Assembly (NCBI GenBank): GCA_007694145.1
Contig: RECF01000078.1
Coordinates: forward strand, 1 to 64,000
Origin: Acholeplasmatales bacterium
Lineage (GTDB): Bacteria > Bacillota_I > Bacilli_A > Izemoplasmatales > Izemoplasmataceae
Length of the DNA stretch: 64,000 bases
Direction of reading: 5' to 3'
In this document: positions 7,302 to 15,640 of the stretch, one piece after another
Position numbering within the stretch: position 1 is the stretch's first letter
How the letters are laid out: every line of letters begins with the position of its first letter
Position numbers and translations under genes: made by a program
Notes under the pieces: model-generated
The model's database searches: none
Told to the model about the DNA's origin: nothing
The model's input: only the letters and a program-made list of their open reading frames with translations

Positions 7302-8007
7302 GGATGGGCTTGCGTGATTTGGCAAGGTAACGCTTGAGAAACCATGAGCGTGTTGCAGTAAAGCCTGAGGTCTGGCAAACTCTGACACAGCGTCCACAGC
7401 GCAAACATGAGGGATCAAGCCGATAATTTTCTTTGATCGCTTGCACGGGACATGCCTGCTTACAACGCTTACATTGCGTGCACCGTTCCGGATGGTGTTT
7501 CAAACGATAATTGAAGCGTGTTCGTAGCGACTCCGTCCAGTCTAGCCATAATGGCCATCGTGTGTTTGGCGGTGTAACGGGGTTGGGATGATTCGCTGTC
7601 ATCGCACGGATCAAGGGGTCAAGCTGACGTAAATCGGTGGTGTTCTGAAAACCACCATAAGTATGTTTGACGGGAATGATGGCATAGGAACATAAACATG
7701 TATGGTGGATGGCTGAGGCCACTTCACGAACTGTGATACCCGCTGTGACACCCCCGTAAGTAACGAAAATGCTGAGCCGGTGCGTCCGTAGTTTTTGAAG
7801 CAAGGGCATAAGCGGTTTAGGGACATGGCCGGCGTAGACGGGAACATAGAGCGCAATGTGTTCATGTTGCTTTTCAAGGTCAAAGTTCTGCCGGGCATGC
7901 ACAGGGGTCAAATCGATGAGGACGCCACCTGTTTGATGTTGGACATGGCGGGCAACGCAGGCGGTTTCACCACCCGGTGAAAAGAATACATGTGTCAAGG
8001 TCATCAT
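7264..8007 (-). CDS. EFR1-type flavodoxin-ferredoxin fusion protein
   Basis: The first 140 residues are flavodoxin-like, with a VTYGG loop near residue 82. The C-terminal part holds two [4Fe-4S] motifs: C176, C179, C182, C186 and C201, C204, C207, C211. This layout is that of the EFR1-family ferredoxin proteins, which move electrons in anaerobes; the redox partner is not known. Two adjacent ATG codons follow a GGGGG site. A minus-strand TATAAT lies at 8037-8042. The gene converges on and overlaps the PP-loop gene by 38 bases. Confidence 0.82.
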   Translation of the reverse strand: MMTLTHVFFSPGGETACVARHVQHQTGGVLIDLTPVHARQNFDLEKQHEHIALYVPVYAGHVPKPLMPLLQKLRTHRLSIFVTYGGVTAGITVREVASAIHHTCLCSYAIIPVKHTYGGFQNTTDLRQLDPLIRAMTANHPNPVTPPNTRWPLWLDWTESLRTRFNYRLKHHPERCTQCKRCKQACPVQAIKENYRLDPSCLRCGRCVRVCQTSGFTATRSWFLKRYLAKSRKPILRLCFHPQDSHA

Positions 8008-8036
8008 GATACCCCCATTTGAGAACAGATACGTAT

Positions 8037-8042
8037 ATTATA
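8037..8042 (-). promoter_or_regulatory. -10 element of the ferredoxin gene
   Basis: Read on the minus strand this is TATAAT, 30 bases before the EFR1 start, in the 89-base gap between two divergent genes. Confidence 0.5.
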
Positions 8043-8096
8043 GCCTATCCTATCCATTAATGATAGAGACTCAATAATGAAAGAAGGAAGCCATCT

Positions 8097-8495
8097 ATGA
8101 AAAAACCACTCATTCTTTGGAGTATCATGACCGGGGTGCTCTACACGGTTCTTACCCTGCTCAGCAGCACGATCGCCCTTGCCATGGGAAACACCCATGA
8201 TACCCATGCGCACTTGCTGATGCGCTTTGGCTTCGTGGCCACAGGGGTCACTGCCACCGTGCTTTATCTGTACTGGCCTATCAAAGAGAAGTTGACCATC
8301 TTGCGGTACGTGCTCCCCTATGTTGTCGCACAAGGACTGGTGCTGGTGATGGTGTTTTTCACGGGGCTTGCAACGACACTACATCCGGATGCTTACCGGG
8401 ATGCGTTCTTCAACTTCACGTTTGTGGCCATTCCCATTATTATCGGCTTAGCCGTGTATGATCGCGTCCGCTTGAACAAGACTTCAAAAGTATGA
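8097..8495 (+). CDS. four-helix membrane protein, unknown
   Basis: A 132-residue protein with four predicted membrane segments (about residues 5-28, 41-60, 68-92 and 105-122) and little else. The second loop contains DTHAHLLMR. I do not recognise the family. AAGGAAG precedes the ATG. It is transcribed away from the ferredoxin gene and ends at a strong terminator shared with lgt, so it is probably a single-gene unit. Confidence 0.7.
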   Translation: MKKPLILWSIMTGVLYTVLTLLSSTIALAMGNTHDTHAHLLMRFGFVATGVTATVLYLYWPIKEKLTILRYVLPYVVAQGLVLVMVFFTGLATTLHPDAYRDAFFNFTFVAIPIIIGLAVYDRVRLNKTSKV

Positions 8496-8497
8496 AA

Positions 8498-8540
8498 AAC
8501 GCCGGCCTCCTGATGATTAGGGGGTCCGGCGTTCTTTTTT
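8498..8540. terminator. bidirectional terminator
   Basis: AACGCCGG at 8498-8505 pairs with CCGGCGTT at 8526-8533, with further CC/GG pairs inside. A T run follows and an A run precedes, so it can serve both the 8097 gene and the convergent lgt gene, whose stop codon lies in the T run. Confidence 0.8.
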
Positions 8541-9387
8541 ATTGTTGATCGGCAACGGCCTTGCTTTCAAGGTGGCGACGATACGATTTAGAGAGCGGTT
8601 CGGTTTTTCTAAATAGCGGCAGCCGTTCGGCTTTGGCAATCAACAGAAAAACACCGAAAGCGACCACGAAAAGGCTGATCCATTGCGACGTCGACAAGAT
8701 GTAGATGCCACGAATCAAATCGCCGCGGAAAAACTCGTTGATAAATCGGAATGTGCCATACCCGATCATATAAAGTGCGATGAACACATAAGGCTTGTGC
8801 CGGTTCCGATACTTGTAAAAAAGACCAAGCATCACAACGAAGAGCAAGATATTGAAGGCGACCTCATACAGTTGTGTCGGATGCAAAGGTTCGGTGGCTT
8901 CTGGGTGAACCGGACCTTCAGGGAAGACAACACCCATCCAGGCATCCGTCGGTCGACCGTAACAACACCCTGTCATAAAGCAGCCGACACGTCCGAAAGC
9001 GTGTCCGGCCGGTACAGCCAAAATAAACAGGTTCGCGTAGCGAATCGGATCAAGGCCGTACTGCTTGACATAGACAAATCCCATCACCACACCCCCGATC
9101 AAACCGCCATAAAACACCAGACCACCACTGAGAAGAACCGGCAAAAAGAGTGAAGGGTTCTCGATGATGCGCGGGATGTAGGTGAAGACGAACATGAGAC
9201 GCGCACCAAGCAAGACACCGACAATGATATAAAGCATCAAGAAAATCACATCTTGAAGCGGAAGTTTATACAGTGGGTGATGCTTGTTGTTGAAGAGGAT
9301 GATGGCGATTCCGACCATAAAACCGATAACGGCCATGGTCCAGTAGGCGTTCAGCTGCAAAAATCCTAAATCGATGTTTGGCATCAT
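8539..9387 (-). CDS. lgt: prolipoprotein diacylglyceryl transferase
   Basis: Lgt moves diacylglycerol from phosphatidylglycerol to the lipobox cysteine of prolipoproteins at the membrane, the first step of lipoprotein maturation. The 282-residue protein has about seven membrane segments, the GHAFGRVGCF and GCCYG motifs of the family near the middle, and a YGGLIGG loop. The start at 9387 is preferred over one 42 bases upstream because AAGGAAG lies six bases before it. No lspA is in the window. The gene stands alone on the minus strand and shares a terminator with the 8097 gene. Confidence 0.95.
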   Translation of the reverse strand: MMPNIDLGFLQLNAYWTMAVIGFMVGIAIILFNNKHHPLYKLPLQDVIFLMLYIIVGVLLGARLMFVFTYIPRIIENPSLFLPVLLSGGLVFYGGLIGGVVMGFVYVKQYGLDPIRYANLFILAVPAGHAFGRVGCFMTGCCYGRPTDAWMGVVFPEGPVHPEATEPLHPTQLYEVAFNILLFVVMLGLFYKYRNRHKPYVFIALYMIGYGTFRFINEFFRGDLIRGIYILSTSQWISLFVVAFGVFLLIAKAERLPLFRKTEPLSKSYRRHLESKAVADQQ

Positions 9388-9577
9388 GGTGATCTTCCTT
9401 TCCACATAAAGAAGTGGGTCTGCCTGCATTGTATACCATCACGGTCAATCGGTCAATGCCAGTTCTATGAAATCCGCAGCATTGGCCAGGACTTTTCAAA
9501 TAGGCGGGTTGTTTTTCAATATGCTCGGTGCAATCGCTTGAAATCACGCGCAAATGATGCAAATCGCCTAAAATTTA

Positions 9578-9605
9578 TTGTATCGGGGCGTGCGCATGAT
9601 ATAAT
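9578..9605 (+). promoter_or_regulatory. promoter of the synthase-reductase pair
   Basis: TTGTAT at 9578-9583 and TATAAT at 9600-9605 are separated by 16 bases, with a TG extension at 9597. This lies 40 bases before the synthase start. Confidence 0.75.
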
Positions 9606-9644
9606 TGTCTTGTTAACAGCTTGGCGGGACACATGGAGGATGGT

Positions 9645-10868
9645 ATGATGAACCTATTTGACAAAATCAAAGATTTTAAGGTGGTCCAGGAAACCAAGGC
9701 ACTTGGTCTGTACCCCTATTTCCATGCTCTTGAGTCTAAACAGGATATCGAAGTCACGATGGAAGGCCACCGGAAAATCATGATCGGGTCGAACAACTAT
9801 CTCGGTCTAACAAGCGATGACCGGGTGATCGAGGCGGCCGTTGAAGCAATTAAGCAGTATGGTAGTGGCGTATCCGGCTCCCGCTTTCTCAATGGGACGT
9901 TATCCCTTCATCTTGAGCTTGAGCGGGCTTTAGCGGACTTTTTGAACAAGGAATCATGCATGGTGTTTTCCACGGGTTTTTCAAGCAATCTCGGTATCAT
10001 TGATGGCATTGCCGGTCGTAAAGACATCATCTTTTGCGACAGAGAGAATCATGCCAGCATTTATGATGCCGCCCGTCTCAGTCTTGCCCAAATGGTGCGC
10101 TACAAACATAATGATATGGCTGATCTTGAAGAACAATTGAAGAACAGTCCGGCTTCACGCGGGAAACTGATTGTGACAGACGGTGTGTTTAGCATGACCG
10201 GCGCCATTTGCAATTTACCCGAAATTGTCGCGCTTGCCAAGCAATATAATGCCCGAGTGATGGTTGATGATGCCCATGGCATCGGGACGATTGGTCCAGG
10301 CGGACGGGGCACAGCGGCCCACTTCGGTCTTGAAAGTGAAGTCGACTTGATTATGGGGACGTTCTCGAAATCATTGGCCAGCTTAGGTGGCTATCTCGTT
10401 GCTACAGAAGAGGTCGTTGACTTTATTCGTCACAAAGCCCGATCCTTCATCTTTAGCGCTGCGATTACGCCGTCTAATGCAGCTGCAGCATTCAAAGCCT
10501 TGAAGATATTACAAGAAGAACCCCAACGTGTGGATGATTTGCTTGCCATCACCGCTTATATGCGGGCGAAACTCATCGAGAAGAAGCTTCATATTTACGA
10601 TGGTTCTATTGCCCCCATCATCCCCGTGTTTACATACACACCACTCAGGACGCTTGTTGCTTGCAAGGTCTTGTACGAGCGTGGGGTATATGTCAATCCT
10701 GTCATTCCACCCGCTACGCCTGAAGGTCAATGCTTGATTCGAACAAGTTACACATCGACGCATACGAAAGCGCTGATGGATGAAGCAGCGGATATCATCG
10801 CTGAAGTGTTACACGCCTTGCCGCATGATGATGCATCGTTGCTTGCATACGTCAAGGAACATGTTTAA
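9645..10868 (+). CDS. alpha-oxoamine synthase, serine palmitoyltransferase-like
   Basis: PLP-dependent alpha-oxoamine synthases condense an amino acid with an acyl thioester. The 407-residue protein carries K242 in GTFSKSLASLGG, the cofactor lysine, plus DDAH at 208-211 and H136. The SKSLAS context and the early YPYFHALES segment resemble bacterial (Bacteroides-type) serine palmitoyltransferase more than BioF or glycine C-acetyltransferase, which usually have GKALG-type contexts. The next gene, a reductase, overlaps by eight bases, the order expected for a 3-ketosphinganine route. GGAGGA sets the start at 9645 or 9648. 2-amino-3-ketobutyrate ligase or another oxoamine product remains possible. 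Confidence 0.8.
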   Translation: MMNLFDKIKDFKVVQETKALGLYPYFHALESKQDIEVTMEGHRKIMIGSNNYLGLTSDDRVIEAAVEAIKQYGSGVSGSRFLNGTLSLHLELERALADFLNKESCMVFSTGFSSNLGIIDGIAGRKDIIFCDRENHASIYDAARLSLAQMVRYKHNDMADLEEQLKNSPASRGKLIVTDGVFSMTGAICNLPEIVALAKQYNARVMVDDAHGIGTIGPGGRGTAAHFGLESEVDLIMGTFSKSLASLGGYLVATEEVVDFIRHKARSFIFSAAITPSNAAAAFKALKILQEEPQRVDDLLAITAYMRAKLIEKKLHIYDGSIAPIIPVFTYTPLRTLVACKVLYERGVYVNPVIPPATPEGQCLIRTSYTSTHTKALMDEAADIIAEVLHALPHDDASLLAYVKEHV

Positions 10869-11655
10869 GCATATTTTGATTACCGGTGCTTCAAGTGGCA
10901 TCGGCTTGGCGCTTGCACAGTATTACACGCAAAAAGGTGTCCGAGTGATTGGTGTGTCGAGACACTATCCCCAACTGCCTTATGATTGGGATCACCGTCT
11001 GGCGGATCTTGCCGAGGCAGAGCAAGTGCGGGCACTGGTTCAGGGTATTGAGACAGAGTATGGTCATCTCGATGTGCTTATCAACAATGCGGGTTACGGC
11101 ATCGCGGATGCCCTTGAATATACCGATACAGACGCCATGCGGCGCATGTTTGATGTCAATGTGTTTGGTGCCTTTATCTTGACGAAGGCGTGTTTGGGAC
11201 TCTTACAAAGAAGTCGTAAACCGCAAGTTGTGCATATCGGATCCGTTGCCGGTGAGATTCCCATTCCCTTTCAGGCGGTTTATTCGATGTGCAAAGCGGC
11301 GATGCATACGATGAGTGATGCATGGCGACTGGAGCTTCAACCACTAGGCATCGATGTATGTGCCGTGTTGCCTGGTGATACGCGGACCGGCTTTACACAA
11401 CATCGTCTCATTACAGCGAAACAGGACGCGCGTTATGGTGACCGAATCACGCGTTCAATCGCTAAAATGGCGCGCGATGAGCAACGAGGCATGCCGGTCG
11501 ATGCGGTGGTTCGTACCGTCAACAGGCAGCTGAAACGAAAGCGGATGAAGGCCCGCGTTACGGTCGGATTGAGCTATAAGCTGATTATGCTTCTATTCAA
11601 ACTGATGCCTAGGCGGCTCAGTCTTTGGTTGGTTTACCGACTCTACGGCCGCTGA
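10861..11655 (+). CDS. short-chain dehydrogenase/reductase, 3-ketosphinganine reductase-like
   Basis: A 264-residue classical SDR with the cofactor loop TGASSGIG (8-15), NNAG (75-78) and the catalytic S128, Y141 and K145. The C-terminal 25 residues are hydrophobic and basic, which suits membrane attachment and a lipid substrate. Its ATG lies inside the end of the synthase gene, so translation is coupled. Taken with its neighbour, it would reduce the keto group made by the synthase, as 3-ketodihydrosphingosine reductases do. That substrate is inferred from context; SDR sequence alone does not fix it. Confidence 0.85.
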   Translation: MFKHILITGASSGIGLALAQYYTQKGVRVIGVSRHYPQLPYDWDHRLADLAEAEQVRALVQGIETEYGHLDVLINNAGYGIADALEYTDTDAMRRMFDVNVFGAFILTKACLGLLQRSRKPQVVHIGSVAGEIPIPFQAVYSMCKAAMHTMSDAWRLELQPLGIDVCAVLPGDTRTGFTQHRLITAKQDARYGDRITRSIAKMARDEQRGMPVDAVVRTVNRQLKRKRMKARVTVGLSYKLIMLLFKLMPRRLSLWLVYRLYGR

Positions 11656-11685
11656 AGGGCATTGCATAATGACTTCTAATGAGAT

Positions 11686-11728
11686 CGCTTGCTTAGGTGG
11701 CCGTTTGGTCATCGCAAGCGTTTTTTCT
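11686..11728 (+). terminator. intrinsic terminator
   Basis: CGCTTGC at 11686-11692 pairs with GCAAGCG at 11714-11720, followed by six T. It ends the synthase-reductase operon. Confidence 0.7.
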
Positions 11729-11847
11729 TGATTATCGTGATTCACAGTCATTTAACTTTTTTTGACTAGTCAAGATGCACCAGTTAGAGTAAAATATGAG
11801 TGACAACGCGGCGGACTTGAGGATAACTCACCTTATTGGAGGAAACC

Positions 11848-12567
11848 ATGTTTTGGTTCGATGAACAGTACGCACATTTTCAATGGTTCAGCTTAGCACA
11901 TCTCATCCCCTTTTGTCTGCTTGCATGTATGATTGTCGTTTTCAAAGTTTTCGGTAAATATTTCAAGGGTCCTGTGGAGCAAACAGTGCGGCGCAGTTTA
12001 ATCGTACTGACGTTGGCGATGGAGTGGACATTTTATGTCTGGGAAGTGAGTCGAAGTGGGTTGAGTGCCGATCTTTTGCCACTGGGTCTTTGTGCTGTGA
12101 CACTTTACTTGTCGTGCGTGATGCTATGGACGAAAAGCCGGTTCTTGTTTCGTTGGATTTTTGTCTACGCCATCAGCGGTTCGATGCTGTCGCTCATCAT
12201 CGTGGATATGCCCTACAGTTGGCCGCATTTTCGGTATTTTCATTACTTCGGCGTACACATGTTTTTCTTGTTGGCCTGTCTTTATGCCTGGATTGTCTGG
12301 GGCTACCGAATCACACATAAACATGTCTTGCAAGCGAGCCTTATTTTGGCGATTTATGCTGTTGTTATCAATCAGCTCAATCGTCTACTTGCAACAAATC
12401 ACTTGTTTCTTCAGGCATTGCCCGAGGAGGTTGCGTGGCTTTATCTGCAGATATTCGATCGGTTTTGGGTTATCGGCTTTGCCGCGTCAATCTTTTTCTT
12501 GTTCAATGTTTTGTATGGGTTACTTGCCGTGATTCAAAAGCGCATGGTCATCGAAACCGTCATATGA
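11848..12567 (+). CDS. TIGR02206/YwaF-type membrane protein
   Basis: A 239-residue protein with about seven membrane segments. The FHYFGVHMFF segment in the fourth or fifth helix is typical of the TIGR02206 (YwaF) group of uncharacterised integral membrane proteins. ATG 11848 is chosen because GGAGG lies five bases before it; an upstream TTG in frame is unlikely. A compact terminator follows at once, so the gene is probably monocistronic. Its role is not known. Confidence 0.8.
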   Translation: MFWFDEQYAHFQWFSLAHLIPFCLLACMIVVFKVFGKYFKGPVEQTVRRSLIVLTLAMEWTFYVWEVSRSGLSADLLPLGLCAVTLYLSCVMLWTKSRFLFRWIFVYAISGSMLSLIIVDMPYSWPHFRYFHYFGVHMFFLLACLYAWIVWGYRITHKHVLQASLILAIYAVVINQLNRLLATNHLFLQALPEEVAWLYLQIFDRFWVIGFAASIFFLFNVLYGLLAVIQKRMVIETVI

Positions 12568-12590
12568 ACGCCCGCTTTGGGCGTTTTTCA
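12567..12590 (+). terminator. intrinsic terminator
   Basis: AACGCCC pairs with GGGCGTT around a short loop, followed by a T run. It starts at the stop codon of the membrane protein gene. Confidence 0.8.
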
Positions 12591-12663
12591 TTCTTCAAGG
12601 TTGTCGTGGACGCCAATTTGGTGTATCATACTACTAAGTAAAGGACCTAGTGAGGTGTTCAAC

Positions 12664-14274
12664 ATGATGTTTACCCCGGTCTACCTGATCGTCTTACCCA
12701 TCATGGTCAGTCTGCTTGTCTATCTGATTAAGCGGCCTATTGTCCATGCTTTGGTATTTGGCGCTCAAGCCGTATTAACAGGACTCGCCCTCACCTATTT
12801 TTTCACTTATTATGCGGGCGGTGTTTTTGCAGCGCCGTTTTTTGTGGTCGGCGGTTGGCATGCCCGCATTGGCATCAGTCTATATGTGGATGCGCTGGGT
12901 ATCGCCTTCGTTTTTTTGACGATTTTCATCTGGTGGATGGTTTGGATTTACTTGTACGACCGACGCCGTGGTGATTACCAACTGCTTTTCTTTCTCATGT
13001 TTTTACAAGGCGTCTTTTTAGGTCTTGTCCAGACGAACGATTTGTTCAATCTGTTTGTTTTCGTTGAATTGACAACGATTATTGTAACCATTCTGATTGC
13101 CTACAAAAAGAGTGGTCAGTCATTCAGGGCGGCCATCTATTATCTGTTGCTTAATACGAGCGGCGTATTGATGTTTCTGATTGGGATTATCTTGCTATAT
13201 AACACCTTCGGCACCATCAACATGAACTACATTGCCGAGAACCTCGGCCAGCATGCCGAGGTGACCGCAATCCGTTATGCCTTCGTACTGATGATGGCTG
13301 GCGTTAGTGTCAAGTCCGCGTTGTTCCCGGTCTTTACTTGGCTGCCGAAAGCACACGGCTCGGCGCAGTCGGTCATCAGTGCCCTTTTGAGCGGCTTGAT
13401 TGTCAAGGGTGGTGTGTACATTTTCATCCGCATGCAGTTCATGTTTGCCGATGTCGGCTTCAATACTGCGGATTTCTTTTTTGCCGTGGGCGTGGTCACG
13501 GCACTGAGCGGCATCTTGTTTGCTTTGAGTCAAAAAGACTTGAAGCAAATGCTCGCCTATTCGACGGTCAGTCAGATCGGCCTGATTATCATCGGTCTAT
13601 CGAGTCCAGACATCCGTGTTTTTTATGGTGGCGTTTATCACATGTTCAACCATGCGCTATTCAAAGCGTTGCTCTTTATGGGAGTCGGCATTATCATCAA
13701 AGTGTTCCATCGTAAAAAAGTTGATGAACTACAAGGGGTCTTCATGGCACTCCCGCATGTCAGTATCGCGATGATCATCGGTATGTTGGCCATCACAGGG
13801 GCACCGCTATTGAACGGATTTATCAGTAAATCCGTCATCTTATATGGTTTTACCGGACAGTCTGTTCGTTATTGGATTCTCTTTGGACTCAACATCGCTA
13901 CGGCAACGCTCTTTGTCAAAATGGCCGGAATCTTTATCGGGCCACAACAGCTTTGTAGTATTGGCCACAGACAAGGCAAGCATCTTGCATTGTTGTTGCT
14001 TTCGATTGGATGCATCGTGCTCGGCAATGCGTATATACCACTCTTTCAGGGGCTGTTTTCGATTGATGTCTCCGACATCCGCCGCGTGTCTTTTGGGGCG
14101 TTGTTTGATTATGGCGTGACACTTTCACTCGCGGGGGCCCTCTATTGGCTCATCATCCGCAAAGATTTGGGTCCGATGAAAACATTGCGCAACTTCAAAC
14201 TGTCATTTGAGACAGCGAACTTCCTTTTTGTCGGTTATATCGTGGTGATGGTTTGGTTTTTCATTGTACTTTGA
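12664..14274 (+). CDS. stand-alone MrpD/NuoL-like proton-translocating subunit
   Basis: This 536-residue polytopic protein belongs to the family of antiporter-like subunits of complex I, Mrp antiporters and membrane hydrogenases. Conserved functional residues are visible: E135 in FVFVEL, K217 in SVKSALFP and K248 in SGLIVKGG. About 14 membrane helices are predicted. No other mrp, nuo or hydrogenase gene is nearby, so the protein either acts alone or joins subunits encoded elsewhere. GAGGTG six bases before ATG 12664 sets the start. The next gene is 60 bases downstream. Confidence 0.85.
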   Translation: MMFTPVYLIVLPIMVSLLVYLIKRPIVHALVFGAQAVLTGLALTYFFTYYAGGVFAAPFFVVGGWHARIGISLYVDALGIAFVFLTIFIWWMVWIYLYDRRRGDYQLLFFLMFLQGVFLGLVQTNDLFNLFVFVELTTIIVTILIAYKKSGQSFRAAIYYLLLNTSGVLMFLIGIILLYNTFGTINMNYIAENLGQHAEVTAIRYAFVLMMAGVSVKSALFPVFTWLPKAHGSAQSVISALLSGLIVKGGVYIFIRMQFMFADVGFNTADFFFAVGVVTALSGILFALSQKDLKQMLAYSTVSQIGLIIIGLSSPDIRVFYGGVYHMFNHALFKALLFMGVGIIIKVFHRKKVDELQGVFMALPHVSIAMIIGMLAITGAPLLNGFISKSVILYGFTGQSVRYWILFGLNIATATLFVKMAGIFIGPQQLCSIGHRQGKHLALLLLSIGCIVLGNAYIPLFQGLFSIDVSDIRRVSFGALFDYGVTLSLAGALYWLIIRKDLGPMKTLRNFKLSFETANFLFVGYIVVMVWFFIVL

Positions 14275-14333
14275 CTAGGTGGTATAACCGATCATCACGT
14301 GTTTTGCCAAGAATCATATATGAGGAGGCTATC

Positions 14334-15137
14334 ATGCCATCGGATGCAAAAGTAAATCAACATGCTTGGGAAGAAGCATATGCACACAAGAACGATTATG
14401 AACAAGATTTGCTTAAACATATCCAGTCGAAAACACTTTATTGTCTTGCAGAACCACTCAAAGATGCGATAGACGACCTCAAACTTGAAGCGGGCATGCA
14501 TGTCATGCAGTTTTGTGCGAACAATGGTCGGGAACTGCTTGATGTATGCCATGCGTTTCAGTGCCGTGGGACGGGGTTCGATTTGGCTAGAAACATGGTT
14601 GAAGCGGCCAACCAGTTCGCCGAAACACTGGGCGTGCCGGTCACGTTTCATGCAGGGGATTTGCTAGAGCAGGACATGTCGGTTCATGATGCCGCGGATA
14701 TGGTGATGATGACGGTGGGCTCGCTCTGCTGGTTTAAGTCGCTCGATGCCTTGTTTGCCCAAGCTGCAAGTGCCTTGAAGGATGATGGTATTTTGCTGGT
14801 TCATGACTCACATCCATTCACCTATAGCACCTTGGCTGCCGCATCAGAATCCAACTACGACCCGGAGTGCCCTGAACGCCCCGTCAACGACTACGGCCGG
14901 ACGGAACCTTGGGTTGAAGGCGGTGGCATGGGATACATGAGCACCATGAAAGATTCCGCAACATTTATCAGCTACAGCCATACGATGGCAGAACTGCTCA
15001 ATGCGCTCAGTCGACACCATCTGGTGCTTGAAAGCTTTACTGAATCATCCGTTGACTATGCCGGTGTTTTTTCCGAGGTCACGACGGTCAAACTGCCCTA
15101 TTCGATGTTACTCAAGGCACGGAAAAAGAAGCTTTAA
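14334..15137 (+). CDS. class I SAM-dependent methyltransferase
   Basis: The 267-residue protein has a Rossmann-type methyltransferase core: a divergent motif I (about residues 53-64, VMQFCANNGREL), an acidic loop GFDLA and a later DGILLVHDSHPF segment. The substrate cannot be told. GAGGAGG lies five bases before ATG. It sits between the antiporter-like gene and ohr and may be transcribed with the former. Some membrane-lipid and quinone methyltransferases look like this, but nothing proves either role. Confidence 0.8.
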   Translation: MPSDAKVNQHAWEEAYAHKNDYEQDLLKHIQSKTLYCLAEPLKDAIDDLKLEAGMHVMQFCANNGRELLDVCHAFQCRGTGFDLARNMVEAANQFAETLGVPVTFHAGDLLEQDMSVHDAADMVMMTVGSLCWFKSLDALFAQAASALKDDGILLVHDSHPFTYSTLAAASESNYDPECPERPVNDYGRTEPWVEGGGMGYMSTMKDSATFISYSHTMAELLNALSRHHLVLESFTESSVDYAGVFSEVTTVKLPYSMLLKARKKKL

Positions 15138-15139
15138 AG

Positions 15140-15169
15140 TTGCTAAAAAGGCACAACATTAGGTATACT
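15140..15169 (+). promoter_or_regulatory. promoter of ohr
   Basis: TTGCTA at 15140-15145 and TATACT at 15164-15169 are spaced by 18 bases, 36 bases before the ohr start. Confidence 0.65.
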
Positions 15170-15204
15170 GAGTACATAGATGAGCATGCCTAGGAGGTGT
15201 CTTG

Positions 15205-15618
15205 ATGAAAACATTTTTAAGCCGACGTGCCACAGTACGCGGTGGTCGGGACGGTACCGTTGAAGCCCACACGTCAAAACTGGTCTTTCCCCTTTCTAAA
15301 CCCGAAGAGATGGGCGGGAAGCTACCGGCAAAAACCAATCCCGAAGAGCTGTTTGCGGCCGGATATGCCGCGTGCTTTGCCAGTTCGCTTGAATACTTGC
15401 TCAATGAAGCGGACGTCGCGTACACGGACTTAGAAGTAACCGCCAGCACCGCACTTGTTGCGGATGGTGCAGAAGGCTTCAAGTTCGCTGTCACGTTGAC
15501 GCCGAGAATCGCTGGGCTTGCGCCTGAAGAGGCAGAAGCATACATCGAGCAGGCATTGGCATTTTGTCCGTACTCCAAAGCGATTAAGGGCAATGTTGAG
15601 GTAACCATAAAAAAGTGA
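15205..15618 (+). CDS. ohr: organic hydroperoxide resistance protein (OsmC/Ohr family)
   Basis: Ohr reduces organic peroxides with a reactive cysteine pair. The 137-residue protein has both: C57 in FAAGYAACF and C121 in FCPYSKA, and the TNPEELF segment of the Ohr branch of the family. AGGAGG lies seven bases before ATG 15205. It has its own promoter and ends at a terminator shared with the convergent DUF1295 gene. No OhrR or MarR-type regulator is next to it. Confidence 0.92.
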   Translation: MKTFLSRRATVRGGRDGTVEAHTSKLVFPLSKPEEMGGKLPAKTNPEELFAAGYAACFASSLEYLLNEADVAYTDLEVTASTALVADGAEGFKFAVTLTPRIAGLAPEEAEAYIEQALAFCPYSKAIKGNVEVTIKK

Positions 15619-15640
15619 AGGCATGGGCCTTCACTTTTTT
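15612..15640. terminator. bidirectional terminator
   Basis: AAAGTGAAGGC pairs with GCCTTCACTTT around ATGG, with a T run after and an A run before. It lies between ohr and the convergent DUF1295 gene, and overlaps the last codons of the latter. Confidence 0.8.

Noticed and set aside
12577-12663. Upstream extension of the MrpD-like protein
   Set aside because: It begins inside the terminator of the preceding gene and its residues do not resemble the family; GAGGTG supports ATG 12664.
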